Positions 14,319 through 23,166 of a stretch of DNA of 42,682 bases are shown here, one piece after another. The translations under genes were made by a program, and so were the position numbers. How positions within the stretch are numbered: the stretch's first letter is position 1; every line of letters starts with the position of its first letter. Source of the stretch: Clostridiales bacterium (GTDB lineage: Bacteria > Bacillota > Clostridia > Oscillospirales > Oscillospiraceae). A model generated the notes under the pieces. That model made no database searches. It saw only the letters and a list, made by a program, of their open reading frames with translations, and had not been told where the DNA came from. The stretch spans positions 1 through 42,682 of the forward strand of contig JALFVN010000043.1 of NCBI GenBank assembly GCA_022787565.1, given 5' to 3'.

Positions 14319-15872
14319 ATGAAAGAGAAGTATCTGAAGGAAAAAGCCCGGTATGCCTTTATCCGGGAGCGAACAAAACAGCTTAAAGAGAGGCCCTGGC
14401 ACACGTTTGATGTGCCGGGGCACTTTGCTGCACAGGAGCTAGAGCAGGAGGAAGAGAGCTCCGCAGCGGATCAAGTTCAAAGCGTGGCAGCATATGCAGC
14501 GCATAGTACTTTGCTTTATGCCAAAAGACAGCACAGGAGAAATACGTTTCACCGTGAGACGTATTTTGAAGATATGCATCCTGCAAAGGAGCCTCTGCGG
14601 CAGGAGACCGTCAATGAGTACAAAAAGAAAGCCGGAAGTAAAGCAGAGAAGCCAACTTTGGAAAGAAGTTCGCGCAGAGAAATACGATCTTTGCAGGTAC
14701 GAAGTCAGGCCCATGAGCAGAAAGCTCTTTCGGTTAAGGAACAGGGCCGCAGGCTTGCCCAGCGCAAAACAGTCAGACAGTCGGCAAGCGGCACACAAAT
14801 TCGTGCGTCTGTAGCAGCGCGGTTTCAATCCTTGCTGAGCCGTTCTGCGAAGAAAACAGGGAGCGCCGCGCTGCTTACAGGCGGCGGGATCGTGGCAGTA
14901 ATCCTGCCCCTGATCATAATACTTGCCTTTGCCGCGCTTTTGTACTCAGGCGGAGGAGCCAAAACACCGGTCAGTGAGGAGGTAAACGCATACACGCCGC
15001 TCATCCAGCTTTATGCAAAGCAGCACGGCATTCCCCAATATGTGGAGCTCATCAAGGCGGTGATGATGCAGGAGAGCGGAGGCCGGGGCAGCGATCCTAT
15101 GCAGGCGTCGGAATGTTCATTCAATACCAGATATCCTAATACTCCGGGCGGTATTACCGACCCGGAGTATTCTGTCAATGTAGGTATTCAAAATCTTGCG
15201 GCAAGTCTGGCTCAGGCCGGAGTGGAAAGCCCGATAGACATTGAGCGCATTTCCCTGGCCTTGCAGGGCTATAACTACGGAAACGGCTATATCCGATGGG
15301 CGCAGGAAAACTACGGCGGCTACTCGGCGCAGAACGCGGCGGAGTTTTCCGACATGATGGCCGCCCGGCTTGGCTGGAGCAGTTACGGGGACAGGCAGTA
15401 TGTGTCCCATGTGCTGAGGTACTATCCCATAAGCGGGGCCTTTATGGGCGGCGGACAGGCCATGGTGGAGGTCGCGCTGACCCAGGTTGGCAATGTGGGC
15501 GGACAGCCCTATTGGACGTGGTACGGCTACAATTACCGGGTGGAGTGGTGCGCCATCTTTGTAAGCTGGTGCGCAGAGCAGTGCGGTTATATTAACGCGG
15601 GATTGATCCCCCGTTTTGAGGGCGTGCGCCCCGGCGCAGAATGGTTTAAGGAGAGAGGCCAGTGGCAGGGACGGGATTATGCGCCACGGCCCGGAGACAT
15701 CATTTTCTTCGACTGGGAAAAAGACGGCCTTGCCGACCATGTTGGCATTGTAAAAAGCTGTGAAAACGGCATCGTTCTCACCATCGAAGGCAACTCCGGC
15801 GACACCTGCCGGGAAAACTCTTACCCGGTTGGAAGTACTGTGATATATGGTTACGGCTTGCCTTTGTATTGA
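14319..15872 (+). CDS. VirB1-like bifunctional cell-wall hydrolase (lysozyme-like plus CHAP)
   Basis: This 517-residue protein has a charged cytoplasmic N-terminus of about 180 residues and one membrane anchor (about 183-210). A lysozyme-like domain (IKAVMMQESGG near 242; NVGIQNLAASLAQAG) is followed by a C-terminal CHAP amidase domain with Cys in EWCAIFVSWC (near 409) and His in ADHVGIV (near 472). Such proteins open peptidoglycan for the mating channel. Start 14319 has AAAGGGGG upstream. A palindrome (site 6) is embedded in the coding region for residues 76-81 (NTFHRE). In related ICEs DUF4315, DUF4366 and topoisomerase genes follow; here they are absent. Confidence 0.9.
   Translation: MKEKYLKEKARYAFIRERTKQLKERPWHTFDVPGHFAAQELEQEEESSAADQVQSVAAYAAHSTLLYAKRQHRRNTFHRETYFEDMHPAKEPLRQETVNEYKKKAGSKAEKPTLERSSRREIRSLQVRSQAHEQKALSVKEQGRRLAQRKTVRQSASGTQIRASVAARFQSLLSRSAKKTGSAALLTGGGIVAVILPLIIILAFAALLYSGGGAKTPVSEEVNAYTPLIQLYAKQHGIPQYVELIKAVMMQESGGRGSDPMQASECSFNTRYPNTPGGITDPEYSVNVGIQNLAASLAQAGVESPIDIERISLALQGYNYGNGYIRWAQENYGGYSAQNAAEFSDMMAARLGWSSYGDRQYVSHVLRYYPISGAFMGGGQAMVEVALTQVGNVGGQPYWTWYGYNYRVEWCAIFVSWCAEQCGYINAGLIPRFEGVRPGAEWFKERGQWQGRDYAPRPGDIIFFDWEKDGLADHVGIVKSCENGIVLTIEGNSGDTCRENSYPVGSTVIYGYGLPLY
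14546..14560. promoter_or_regulatory. parS-like palindrome, site 6, inside the CHAP coding region
   Basis: GTTTCAC-C-GTGAGAC, one mismatch, with matching flanks AATAC and GTATT that extend the symmetry to 25 bases. It is translated as part of the cytoplasmic linker, which looks tolerant of insertions. Confidence 0.75.
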
Positions 15873-15933
15873 AACGGCAAAGCATAAGCTGATTACTTCT
15901 CTAAATACAATCTGCAAATTTTTCAATCATAAC

Positions 15934-15962
15934 TTTATTAGCTGTTCATTGTGTTGTATAAT
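15934..15962 (+). promoter_or_regulatory. Promoter of the sigma-factor operon
   Basis: TGTTGTATAATG gives a perfect -10 (TATAAT, 15957-15962) with a weak -35 (TTTATT) 17 bases upstream, ending 28 bases before the sigma-factor ATG. The same TGTTGTATAAT string recurs at 25990-26000. Confidence 0.55.
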
Positions 15963-15990
15963 GCATGTAGGTTGAGGAGGAGTCAACAAC

Positions 15991-16512
15991 ATGCTGATTT
16001 ACATTCAAATGATAGAGTCTGAAGAGGACAAGTCAAAATTTGAGCAGCTTTATCTCAAATATCGTTGGCTTATGTATTCAGTGGCAAAAAGCATTTTGAA
16101 CAATGAACACGATGCAGAGGATGCCGTTCATCAGGCTTTTTTATCAATTCTTGTGAATTTACAGAAAATTCACAAAGTGGACTGTCCGGAAACAAAATCT
16201 TATATCGTTATAATAACAGAGAGAAAAGCAATCGACATTTTGCGTGCAAGAAAGCACATATCTTCTCTGGAATTTGAAGAGGAGTTATCCGGGATTGAAA
16301 TAACTCTGCCTATTGACGGTGGGCTTGCAGATGCTATCGCAAGGCTGCCAGCCAGGTACAGAGAAGTAATTTTGCTACGTTATGCCTATGGTTACACAAC
16401 GAAGGAGATAGGAAAAATGCTGGGCAGGTCACAGGAAACGGTACAGCGGCTGCTTTACAGAGCAAAGGCAGCGTTGCAAAATCAGCTTGAGAAAGACGGT
16501 GCGGTATTATGA
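15991..16512 (+). CDS. ECF-type RNA polymerase sigma factor
   Basis: This 173-residue protein has sigma region 2 at about 18-55 (YLKYRWLMYSVAKSIL, then HDAEDAVHQAFLSIL). Region 4 lies at about 120-165 (LPARYREVILLRYAYGYTTKEIGKML, GRSQETVQRLLYRAK). There is no N-terminal region 1, as expected for the ECF group. GAGGAGG precedes the ATG. It overlaps the downstream DUF4367 gene by four bases (ATGA), the typical sigma/regulator pairing. It probably directs the envelope genes that follow. It is distinctly more AT-rich than the conjugation genes. Confidence 0.88.
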   Translation: MLIYIQMIESEEDKSKFEQLYLKYRWLMYSVAKSILNNEHDAEDAVHQAFLSILVNLQKIHKVDCPETKSYIVIITERKAIDILRARKHISSLEFEEELSGIEITLPIDGGLADAIARLPARYREVILLRYAYGYTTKEIGKMLGRSQETVQRLLYRAKAALQNQLEKDGAVL

Positions 16513-17228
16513 GTAAAGCAGGAGCAGAACAGAAACATGAATTTTGCTTCAATGATAACGAGCTTGAGCAGGCTGCCTTGTTGGTTCGGGGCGCTCTGGC
16601 TGAGCTGACGCCTCAGCCGGAGGATGAGGCGCATATTTTTTCCGGGCATTTTCTGGCAGAAATGAATGTATTGCTCAAGAAAACCCGTATCCATCATTCG
16701 CTGAAAAAACTCGCACAAAGTGCCGCAGCGGTCATTTTACTGCTGCTTATCAGCTCCGTTGCATGGCTTTCTTTTGACGTTGAGGCCAGGGCAGATTTTA
16801 TACAATGGATACGGAATGAATATGAAGACAGTATAGTATATAATTTTTTCAGCAAAAAAGAGTCAAGTGATTTCCCTGATGTGGAGGTACAATGGTTGCC
16901 GGAAGGCTTTACGGAAAGCTTTTCCGAATACAGTAATGGGTCCGGAGATATTATCTTTACGGACAGCAATGGCCGGGAGATCGTATTCAGCTATTACATT
17001 ATGACCTCACAAAGTTCTACTTCTATAACGCAGGATGGAAGTATTATACATGAAGATGTCATTATTAATGGTAAATCAGCAGATTTTTATAAGGTTTTGA
17101 ACAAAGAAGACTCTAATATGCTTTGGTGGACTGATGAGGATAGTGGAATAGCATTTGAATTGAATGCCATTTTAGCAAAAGATGAGATGGTGAAAATTGC
17201 AGAGAACATACAGGTCAACGTTAGATAA
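16509..17228 (+). CDS. DUF4367-type membrane protein, probable sigma regulator
   Basis: This 239-residue protein has a soluble N-terminus of about 65 residues, one membrane segment at about 70-89 (AAAVILLLLISSVAWLSF) and an extracytoplasmic domain resembling DUF4367 (VQWLPEGFTE, ending GIAFELNAILAKDEMVKIAENI). Proteins of this layout paired with ECF sigma factors act as membrane anti-sigma factors or sensors. That role is inferred from the ATGA overlap and topology; no classic zinc anti-sigma motif is visible. Confidence 0.75.
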   Translation: MSKAGAEQKHEFCFNDNELEQAALLVRGALAELTPQPEDEAHIFSGHFLAEMNVLLKKTRIHHSLKKLAQSAAAVILLLLISSVAWLSFDVEARADFIQWIRNEYEDSIVYNFFSKKESSDFPDVEVQWLPEGFTESFSEYSNGSGDIIFTDSNGREIVFSYYIMTSQSSTSITQDGSIIHEDVIINGKSADFYKVLNKEDSNMLWWTDEDSGIAFELNAILAKDEMVKIAENIQVNVR

Positions 17229-17301
17229 GTTGCTATATATTTGATCATTGTTTTAGTGAGTATTAAACAAATTTAAAAAAACAAATTAATTAAGTGTCCG
17301 G

Positions 17302-17353
17302 TTTCGCCCCCTTTCTCCGTTTTCTTATTAGAACGGAAAGAAAGGGGGCGAAA
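17302..17353 (+). promoter_or_regulatory. Long 5' UTR hairpin masking a ribosome site
   Basis: A perfect 15-bp stem (17302-17316 with 17339-17353), extended by CCGTT/AACGG, contains AAAGGGGG, the only ribosome site for ATG 17357. The plus-strand transcript has an A run after the stem rather than a T run, so it does not look like a terminator in this direction. It is likely to control or delay translation of the next gene. On the minus strand it could act as a terminator. Confidence 0.6.
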
Positions 17354-17356
17354 AAA

Positions 17357-17707
17357 ATGAAAAAAATCATCTCCGCAATTCTTGTTGCGGTTATGCTTCT
17401 GGCAATCTCTGTTGTATCCTTTGCAGAACCATATCGCATTGCAAGTGCAACACCTACTTTGTCCTTTAGTGGCACTACAGCGAACTGCAAAGTGACAATA
17501 AGGGATTCAGGCAAAGCAATATCAGCAACAATGTCCCTCTGGGACGGAAACACCTGCATAGACTCCTGGCCCGGCAGCGGGACTTCCTTAGTCATCATAA
17601 GTGGGAGTCATGAAGTGGAGCAGGGCAAGACATACACGCTGAAAGTCACCGGTACCTCTGGCAGTACAACGCTTGTCGTGGAGCCGGTGAGTGGAAAATG
17701 CGGATAA
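17357..17707 (+). CDS. Small secreted protein, unknown function
   Basis: This 116-residue protein has a clear signal peptide (MKKIISAILVAVMLLAISVVSFA, cleavage near 23). The short all-beta domain is rich in Thr, Ser and Gly (SFSGTTANCKVTI, then ISGSHEVEQGKTYTLKVTG), resembling an immunoglobulin-like or carbohydrate-binding fold. Two Cys pairs are possible in the mature part. I cannot name the family. It lies downstream of the sigma/DUF4367 pair and is preceded by a hairpin that buries its ribosome site. Confidence 0.68.
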   Translation: MKKIISAILVAVMLLAISVVSFAEPYRIASATPTLSFSGTTANCKVTIRDSGKAISATMSLWDGNTCIDSWPGSGTSLVIISGSHEVEQGKTYTLKVTGTSGSTTLVVEPVSGKCG

Positions 17708-17723
17708 TTTAAGACTCCAAACG

Positions 17724-17770
17724 TTTCCCAGAATGGGAAAAAACGAGAAGCAGGTTATGCCTGCCTCTCG
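17724..17770. other. Two hairpins in the gap after the small secreted protein
   Basis: TTTCCCA/TGGGAAA (17724-17740) is followed by CGAGAAGCAGG/CCTGCCTCTCG (17744-17770, one mismatch). Neither has a T run. The rest of the gap to 17944 holds only a short open frame from about 17799 without a supported start; I see no further feature. Confidence 0.45.
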
Positions 17771-17944
17771 CCAAATAAGAAAATGCTATGAGCTGCTATG
17801 CCCAACATGGTGACCCACCAAATCCTGTTGAGAAATGAGGTGAAAACACGAACTGCCCTCCTCCAAGCCTGCAAGCAGCAGGAGCACAGTCCGGCACAGC
17901 AGCCCATAACATAAGTATTATAACATAAAAAGGAGACTTCTACA

Positions 17945-18463
17945 ATGAAAAAGTATATAAAACCTGTGGTATCGATCCTTCTTGTCGTGGCCCTGATCGC
18001 AAGCTTGTCTGTCTCCGCTTTTGCTGCAAGTAGCGAATGGGTTTCTCGCTTTAGAGGGTTTGCAACTGTCAGTCAAAATTCAAATTCTGGTTATGTGCAG
18101 GAACTGCAGAGATTCTTGCAAGTGTATTCCACTACAACACATGATTACATCATGAATTCCGGCGGACTTGATGGGTACTTTGGTACAGGCACATATAATG
18201 CCGTCATATACTTTCAAACCAATAGATCTCTTTCAGTTGATGGAATAGCGGGACCCAACACTTGGGGAAAGATTGCAGAGTTGGCAAGCTACTCTGATTA
18301 CACGAGCACGATCAAACTGTTTGAGTACCGTACCGGTGTTGCTCCTGAAAGTACGCTTTCGTATTATATTGCCAAAGCAGAGAAATCAGGCAGTGAGTGG
18401 TATTTCTATTCAACCAATTCCAATGGTAATTTCCTGACTTCATCTTTCCATCATTGCGCGTAA
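17945..18463 (+). CDS. Secreted peptidoglycan-binding-domain protein
   Basis: This 172-residue protein has a signal peptide (IKPVVSILLVVALIASLSVSAFA) and one PG_binding_1-type repeat at about 50-115 (SGYVQELQRFLQVY, LDGYFGTGTYNAVIYFQ, LSVDGIAGPNTWGKI). The C-terminal 55 residues are unassigned. It probably attaches to the wall and may carry or position another factor of the module; no catalytic domain is visible. AAAGGAG precedes the start and a strong terminator follows. Confidence 0.82.
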   Translation: MKKYIKPVVSILLVVALIASLSVSAFAASSEWVSRFRGFATVSQNSNSGYVQELQRFLQVYSTTTHDYIMNSGGLDGYFGTGTYNAVIYFQTNRSLSVDGIAGPNTWGKIAELASYSDYTSTIKLFEYRTGVAPESTLSYYIAKAEKSGSEWYFYSTNSNGNFLTSSFHHCA

Positions 18464-18485
18464 AAACTTATCTATCAATAGCATA

Positions 18486-18517
18486 TCAATCCTCCGGCTT
18501 TTCGGCCGGAGGATTGA
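18486..18517 (+). terminator. Intrinsic terminator after the peptidoglycan-binding gene
   Basis: TCAATCCTCCGGC pairs perfectly with GCCGGAGGATTGA around a six-base loop, followed by TTAAAAT. It separates the small secreted genes from the lipoprotein/ABC operon. Confidence 0.7.
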
Positions 18518-18745
18518 TTAAAATCGATGCCTCATTTGCTTATTTCATGCAGCAATACGGCAATGTTGGTAAATAGGCTCAGTACAAGTCAAAAATTACT
18601 TGACATATGTAAGGAGCATAAATTCTCTTCAAAGGGGGGGGTATGCCATAATTAAGCCTTCGAGACATTTCCCTTCCATTGTCGCAGCATTATTGATAGA
18701 AATTGCGACTAATATTGTGTAATAAATGGAAAGGAGACAAAGCAA

Positions 18746-20191
18746 ATGAAAAAGCGTTTTATTCTGTCCTTGATGTTGATTGCTGCTATGGTATCTTTAG
18801 GCGCATGCAAGGACGCTCCCGAAAATGATTCCGTTGTCAGCAAAAATAACGGTTCATTCGATTCGGCGCTCATAGAGCCCAATGATGAGGAAGGCAATGC
18901 TCTTGGCAGCAGCTTTGCTGCATATTCTGACGAATTTACAAGCACAGATGGCACAGTGAGATATACAATCAGTCTTGACGATGAGCAAATATTTGACGGC
19001 GCGCTTCCGGTGGTCCAGACCAGACCACATTTCTATACTGTTGACGACGCAAAACGCATATCAAATCTGCTGTTTGGAGACACTGAGCTGTTTGACTGGA
19101 GTATAAATTACCAAATGTCCAAGCAGGACATCGAAGAGAAGCTTTTGGAATGGAAGCAGCTGCGCTCGGATCAGGTGCTGCGGGACCTGTTCGGGGATGA
19201 TGAGGACACCATTCGGGTAAATCGAGATACTTTGGATGCCCTTATTTCTAGATACAGCGATCCGGCGGTATATGAGGCTGCACCAGACACGACGGAGCAT
19301 ACCCCATGCCAATGGATGTTTCAGGACGATGGAGAAGGCAACACGGAAATAGAAGCAGTCACGGCGGTTGGGGATTTAGGTTACCATTATCAGGTGTTTA
19401 ACCGGGATAAAGACGATTATCGCATAAACAATCTGAGCGCATATATAATGGACGAGCGGATTGCCGGAGGCAGTTTCGCGGATGTTATGCTAATGTGCGA
19501 AAAAGGCTATGCCGAAAAGCCAGGGCAGGAGGAGCTTGACGCGGCAAAAGCAAGGGCGGAGGAACTGATTGGACAACTCGGGATGGGCCAGTGGCAGATC
19601 GATTCATGCAATGCTGTAACCCAATATATAAGCAGCGTTAAAGAAGTATATTTTATTGAAATTAAAGCAGTTCCTGTCTATAACGGCATTCCGGTCACAA
19701 GGCTTCCTCAGTTGGTCAACTTGAAGTCTGAAGACGCCTATGCGGAAAACTATTACTATAGTGATTTAACCATTCGCTTTTTGGCTGATGGTACTTTACT
19801 TTACCTGCAGTTGGTCTCGCCTATGGATGTCGTTCAGGTTATCAATGATAATGTAAATGTGGTCACTTTTGACATTCTTATAGAAAAAATAAAAGCTCAG
19901 CTTGAGTTGACGGATGTAAACAATTTTTATTTTATCGGCTCAAATGACGGTCAGTATTCTGCGGAAGTGGTAGTTGACGAAATTGAGCTTGGGCTAAACA
20001 GAACGCGGATCAAAGACAATAAAACAGACTTCTACTATCTCCCTACTGTTACAGTAAAAGGCTTTTATAAAATCTTTGATGAAAACGGAAATCTGATTTA
20101 CGACCTTGAAGCTATGCAGGGAAGAAAAGAAACACTTCTTGTCCTCAATGCTATCGACAGCAGCGTAGTTAATACAAGTGCCGGATACTAA
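18746..20191 (+). CDS. Lipoprotein, DUF6034-like, of the ABC operon
   Basis: This 481-residue protein has a signal peptide and lipobox LGAC at 18-21, so it is anchored outside the membrane. The body is acidic with no catalytic motif I recognise. Several segments (YTVDDAKRISNLLFGD, FEIKAVPVYNGIPV-like) suggest tandem alpha/beta modules as in DUF6034 proteins. GGAAAGGAG lies upstream. It is followed 18 bases later by a permease, so it is probably the extracytoplasmic component of the transporter module. Confidence 0.7.
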   Translation: MKKRFILSLMLIAAMVSLGACKDAPENDSVVSKNNGSFDSALIEPNDEEGNALGSSFAAYSDEFTSTDGTVRYTISLDDEQIFDGALPVVQTRPHFYTVDDAKRISNLLFGDTELFDWSINYQMSKQDIEEKLLEWKQLRSDQVLRDLFGDDEDTIRVNRDTLDALISRYSDPAVYEAAPDTTEHTPCQWMFQDDGEGNTEIEAVTAVGDLGYHYQVFNRDKDDYRINNLSAYIMDERIAGGSFADVMLMCEKGYAEKPGQEELDAAKARAEELIGQLGMGQWQIDSCNAVTQYISSVKEVYFIEIKAVPVYNGIPVTRLPQLVNLKSEDAYAENYYYSDLTIRFLADGTLLYLQLVSPMDVVQVINDNVNVVTFDILIEKIKAQLELTDVNNFYFIGSNDGQYSAEVVVDEIELGLNRTRIKDNKTDFYYLPTVTVKGFYKIFDENGNLIYDLEAMQGRKETLLVLNAIDSSVVNTSAGY

Positions 20192-20208
20192 TACGATGAG
20201 GAAAACCA

Positions 20209-20973
20209 ATGAAAAGAGCGATACTGTCCAACTTCAAACAAGGAATCCTGTCAATTTCATTTGCCGTTGGGACGGTCGCTATTGCCGTGCTGATCTTTCT
20301 CAGCTCGGTTGAGACGATCCTTAACGCTGTCAGAGGTTCAGGGCTTTTATACAGCGGATTTCATACCTCGCTGGTCCTTAACGCGCTGAAATCAGACAGC
20401 ATTGCGTTTTTTACGCCGGTGGCGGCTGTGCTACCTATGGCTGTAGCCTATGTGGAGGATATAAAAAGCAACTATGTGCGCTATTACCTCTTCCGTTCCT
20501 CCCGCAGTGCATACATATTCGGAAGAATATGCGGCAGCTTCGTCTCCGGCGGACTTGTACTGCTGCTGGGGATCCTGCTGGCCTATGGTGCATCCTCGCT
20601 GCTGTTCCTGCCAATGGAAAGGGCTGCCGATGCCGGAGTGGAAAATATCCTTGGTCTGAGGGATGTCATCCTTTCCTCGCTTTTGTTTTTCCTTTCAGGC
20701 GGCTTCTGGGCTTTGCTGGGGCTTGCTATGTCAACACTGATGGAAAGCAAATATATCGCTTATGCGTCTCCTTTTATCCTGTACTATCTTCTGGTCATTC
20801 TCCATGAGAGATACTTTACTTCTCTGTTCGTTTTGTCGCCGAAAGAGTGGCTTGTTCCCTCGGACAAATGGTTTTTGGGAAGCTGGGGCCCAGCCGTTAT
20901 TGTGCTGGAGCTGACACTTCTGGCGGCTATGCTATTTGCGATAAACGCGGAAAGGAGGCTGCGCCAATTGTGA
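20209..20973 (+). CDS. ABC-2-type permease subunit
   Basis: This 254-residue protein has six predicted membrane segments (for example ISFAVGTVAIAVLIFLSSV, GGLVLLLGILLAYGASSLLF, AVIVLELTLLAAMLFAI). It resembles half-size exporter permeases of the LanE/LanG or ABC-2 group. It overlaps the next permease gene by four bases. With that gene and the ATPase at 21869 it forms a likely heteromeric exporter. Confidence 0.75.
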   Translation: MKRAILSNFKQGILSISFAVGTVAIAVLIFLSSVETILNAVRGSGLLYSGFHTSLVLNALKSDSIAFFTPVAAVLPMAVAYVEDIKSNYVRYYLFRSSRSAYIFGRICGSFVSGGLVLLLGILLAYGASSLLFLPMERAADAGVENILGLRDVILSSLLFFLSGGFWALLGLAMSTLMESKYIAYASPFILYYLLVILHERYFTSLFVLSPKEWLVPSDKWFLGSWGPAVIVLELTLLAAMLFAINAERRLRQL

Positions 20974-21866
20974 GAGCGATGAAACAGTCTTTTGCCGTGG
21001 CGGGCTACAATTTCCGCCAATGGCACAAAAATCCCCGCATCATTGTCACCTTTGCCCTGGCCTTTATTCTGTGCTTTCTGCTGTCAGACAAAGCCGTGCG
21101 CTTTGCCGAGGAGCATAACACCTCCATGCAGGCGGTTGAGGCCTTTATCTGGTCCTTCGGTGACAGCAACTCCATCCTTCTGTCCTCCATGCTGCTGATA
21201 CTGCTGTTTGCGGATATGCCCTTTTTGTCCTCCGGTACGCCCTTTTATCTTGTGCGGACAAGCCGCCGGGTCTGGGTAACGGGCCAGGTCATTTATACCA
21301 TAGCTGCCACAATGATCTATCTGCTGTTTATCCTGCTCTCCACAGCACTTGTCTGCGCAAAGCAGACCTATATCGCCAATATGTGGAGTCCTACGGCGGC
21401 AATTTTAGGCTATACCAGCGCGGGTAAGCGCGTAGCGATCCCGGCTCTGGTCAAAACGCTGGAGATGAGCTGGCCGTATCAATGCATGGTGTCTATTTTC
21501 TTCCTGATGCTGGGCTATGCGCTGGTCCTGGTGCTTATCATGCTGTTTTTCAATCTGTGGAAGGGACAGGCGGCAGGCGTTGTCAGCGTGTTTGTGTTCA
21601 GCGTCTATGGCTTTTTGCTTCGGCCTGACACGATACAGACCATATTCAATCTTCCCGATGAGGCCTATTACAAGGCCAATGTGGCTATCGGCTGGCTTTC
21701 GCCTTTGAATCAGGCTACCTATCATATGCACAATTTTGGCTATGATCTTCTCCCCAGACTGTGGCAGTCTTACCTTATCTTTGCCGTTTTAATCGCTATG
21801 GGCTGCGCCGGAGCTTTATGGGCCATAAAAAACTATAATTTCAATTTTACCGGAACGGAGGGATAG
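20970..21866 (+). CDS. Second ABC-2-type permease subunit
   Basis: This 298-residue membrane protein has about six segments (IIVTFALAFILCFLL, VIYTIAATMIYLLFILLS, FFLMLGYALVLVLIMLFF, LIFAVLIAMGCAGALW). The GTG at 20970 is favoured: AAAGGAGG lies 11 bases upstream and the codon overlaps the preceding stop. The next ATG at 20979 is the alternative. Its partner is the permease just upstream and the ATPase three bases downstream. Confidence 0.75.
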   Translation: MRAMKQSFAVAGYNFRQWHKNPRIIVTFALAFILCFLLSDKAVRFAEEHNTSMQAVEAFIWSFGDSNSILLSSMLLILLFADMPFLSSGTPFYLVRTSRRVWVTGQVIYTIAATMIYLLFILLSTALVCAKQTYIANMWSPTAAILGYTSAGKRVAIPALVKTLEMSWPYQCMVSIFFLMLGYALVLVLIMLFFNLWKGQAAGVVSVFVFSVYGFLLRPDTIQTIFNLPDEAYYKANVAIGWLSPLNQATYHMHNFGYDLLPRLWQSYLIFAVLIAMGCAGALWAIKNYNFNFTGTEG

Positions 21867-21868
21867 CA

Positions 21869-22513
21869 ATGGACGCCATAATCGATGTACAGCATGTCAG
21901 CAAATCCTTTGGTGAGGAACAGGTATTGAAGAACATCTGCCGCAGCTTTGAGATTGGGAAAATACATGGGATTGTCGGCAACAACGGCTCAGGAAAAACC
22001 GTGCTGATGAAATGTATTTGCGGCTTTCTCAGGCCTGACAGCGGGAAAATATATGTGAACTATAAAGAGGTCGGGAAAGACATGGATTTTCCGGACGATC
22101 TGGGAATCATCATTGAGACACCGGGCTTCCTCCCCAATATCTCCGGGTTTAAAAATTTACAGCTTCTGGCCTCGCTGAAGAAAAAGGCCTCGGATGCCGT
22201 TATACGGGATGCCATTATGAAGGTTGGCCTTGACCCATATATGAAAAAGCCGGTAGGCAAATATTCTCTGGGTATGCGCCAGCGTCTCGGCCTTGCCCAA
22301 GCCTTGATGGAAGATCCGCAGCTTCTTATTCTGGACGAGCCGCTGAACGGTCTGGATAAGCATGGCGCGGCTCATATCAGAGAACTTATTAAATCCCTGC
22401 GTGACGAGGGCAAAACGGTCCTCCTCGCCAGCCACAATCAGATGGATATAGACGAACTGTGCGACACCGTCTGCGAAATGGACGGCGGCGTAATGACAAT
22501 GGTGAGAGAATGA
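21869..22513 (+). CDS. ABC transporter ATP-binding protein
   Basis: This 214-residue protein has all ABC motifs: Walker A GNNGSGKT (37-44), signature SLGMRQRLGLAQ (about 131-142), Walker B LLILDEP followed by a D-loop, and a switch His in ASHNQ. It is the short exporter type that pairs with separate permeases. GGAGGG precedes the ATG. Its stop overlaps the start of a second, degenerate ATPase. Confidence 0.9.
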   Translation: MDAIIDVQHVSKSFGEEQVLKNICRSFEIGKIHGIVGNNGSGKTVLMKCICGFLRPDSGKIYVNYKEVGKDMDFPDDLGIIIETPGFLPNISGFKNLQLLASLKKKASDAVIRDAIMKVGLDPYMKKPVGKYSLGMRQRLGLAQALMEDPQLLILDEPLNGLDKHGAAHIRELIKSLRDEGKTVLLASHNQMDIDELCDTVCEMDGGVMTMVRE

Positions 22514-23151
22514 GCAGAATACTTTGTGTTGACAACATCATCCGGGTCCTGCCAGGTGGGACGCGGCTCATAAGCCCGCTGTCGTTTCAGGGCGGCAGCG
22601 GCGAAAGCATTTTTGTTCAGGCGTCAGAAAGACGCCGTGAAGCGTTGTTTGATATCCTCAGCGGCCTTTCCAAGCCGGACACCGGTCGTGTCCTGCTTTG
22701 CGGAGAAGACCTCTATGACAGGACAGAGGAAGAAACGGCTCAACTTCGATGCCGTAACATAGGAGCGGTTCCGGCAAGAATCAGATTTCTGCCCGAATTG
22801 GGCACTGTAGATAATATCGCCCTGCCGCAGGTGATTGCCGGAGTTGATCCAGACAAGGCGGCGGAGAATATCAAACAACAGTCATCCAGAATTGTTTCGT
22901 CCATGATACTTGAGCAAAAAGCAGCGAGCCTTACTCCGTTCGCCAGAGCCTTGACCGGGCTTATCCGCGCCGCAGCTAATACCCCAAAACTGCTTTTATT
23001 GGACGATTTTATGTGCGAACTGGATGAAAAGGATCTCCCGGATATCTGGTATACAATACATGAAATTCGGCCGAAAGATAGTTTGCTTATCTATATGAGC
23101 AGTACTGTTGCTCCGGAAAACTATGTCTGGACGCAGGAAATCAGGCTTTGA
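22510..23151 (+). CDS. Degenerate ABC ATPase-like protein (Walker A lost)
   Basis: This 213-residue protein follows the ABC ATPase fold in order: LCVDNIIRVLPGG strand, DILSGLSKPDTGRVLLCGEDL, a Q-loop-like region, and Walker B-like LLLLDDF. However, the Walker A position reads ASERRREA instead of GxxGxGK(S/T), and the signature reads TPFARALTGL. It can hardly hydrolyse ATP. It may be a non-catalytic partner for the intact ATPase or for the MacB/FtsX-like permease at 24722, which lacks its own ATPase. The frame is intact and translationally coupled, arguing against simple decay. Confidence 0.72.
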   Translation: MSRILCVDNIIRVLPGGTRLISPLSFQGGSGESIFVQASERRREALFDILSGLSKPDTGRVLLCGEDLYDRTEEETAQLRCRNIGAVPARIRFLPELGTVDNIALPQVIAGVDPDKAAENIKQQSSRIVSSMILEQKAASLTPFARALTGLIRAAANTPKLLLLDDFMCELDEKDLPDIWYTIHEIRPKDSLLIYMSSTVAPENYVWTQEIRL

Positions 23152-23166
23152 CCAGGAGGTACATCC

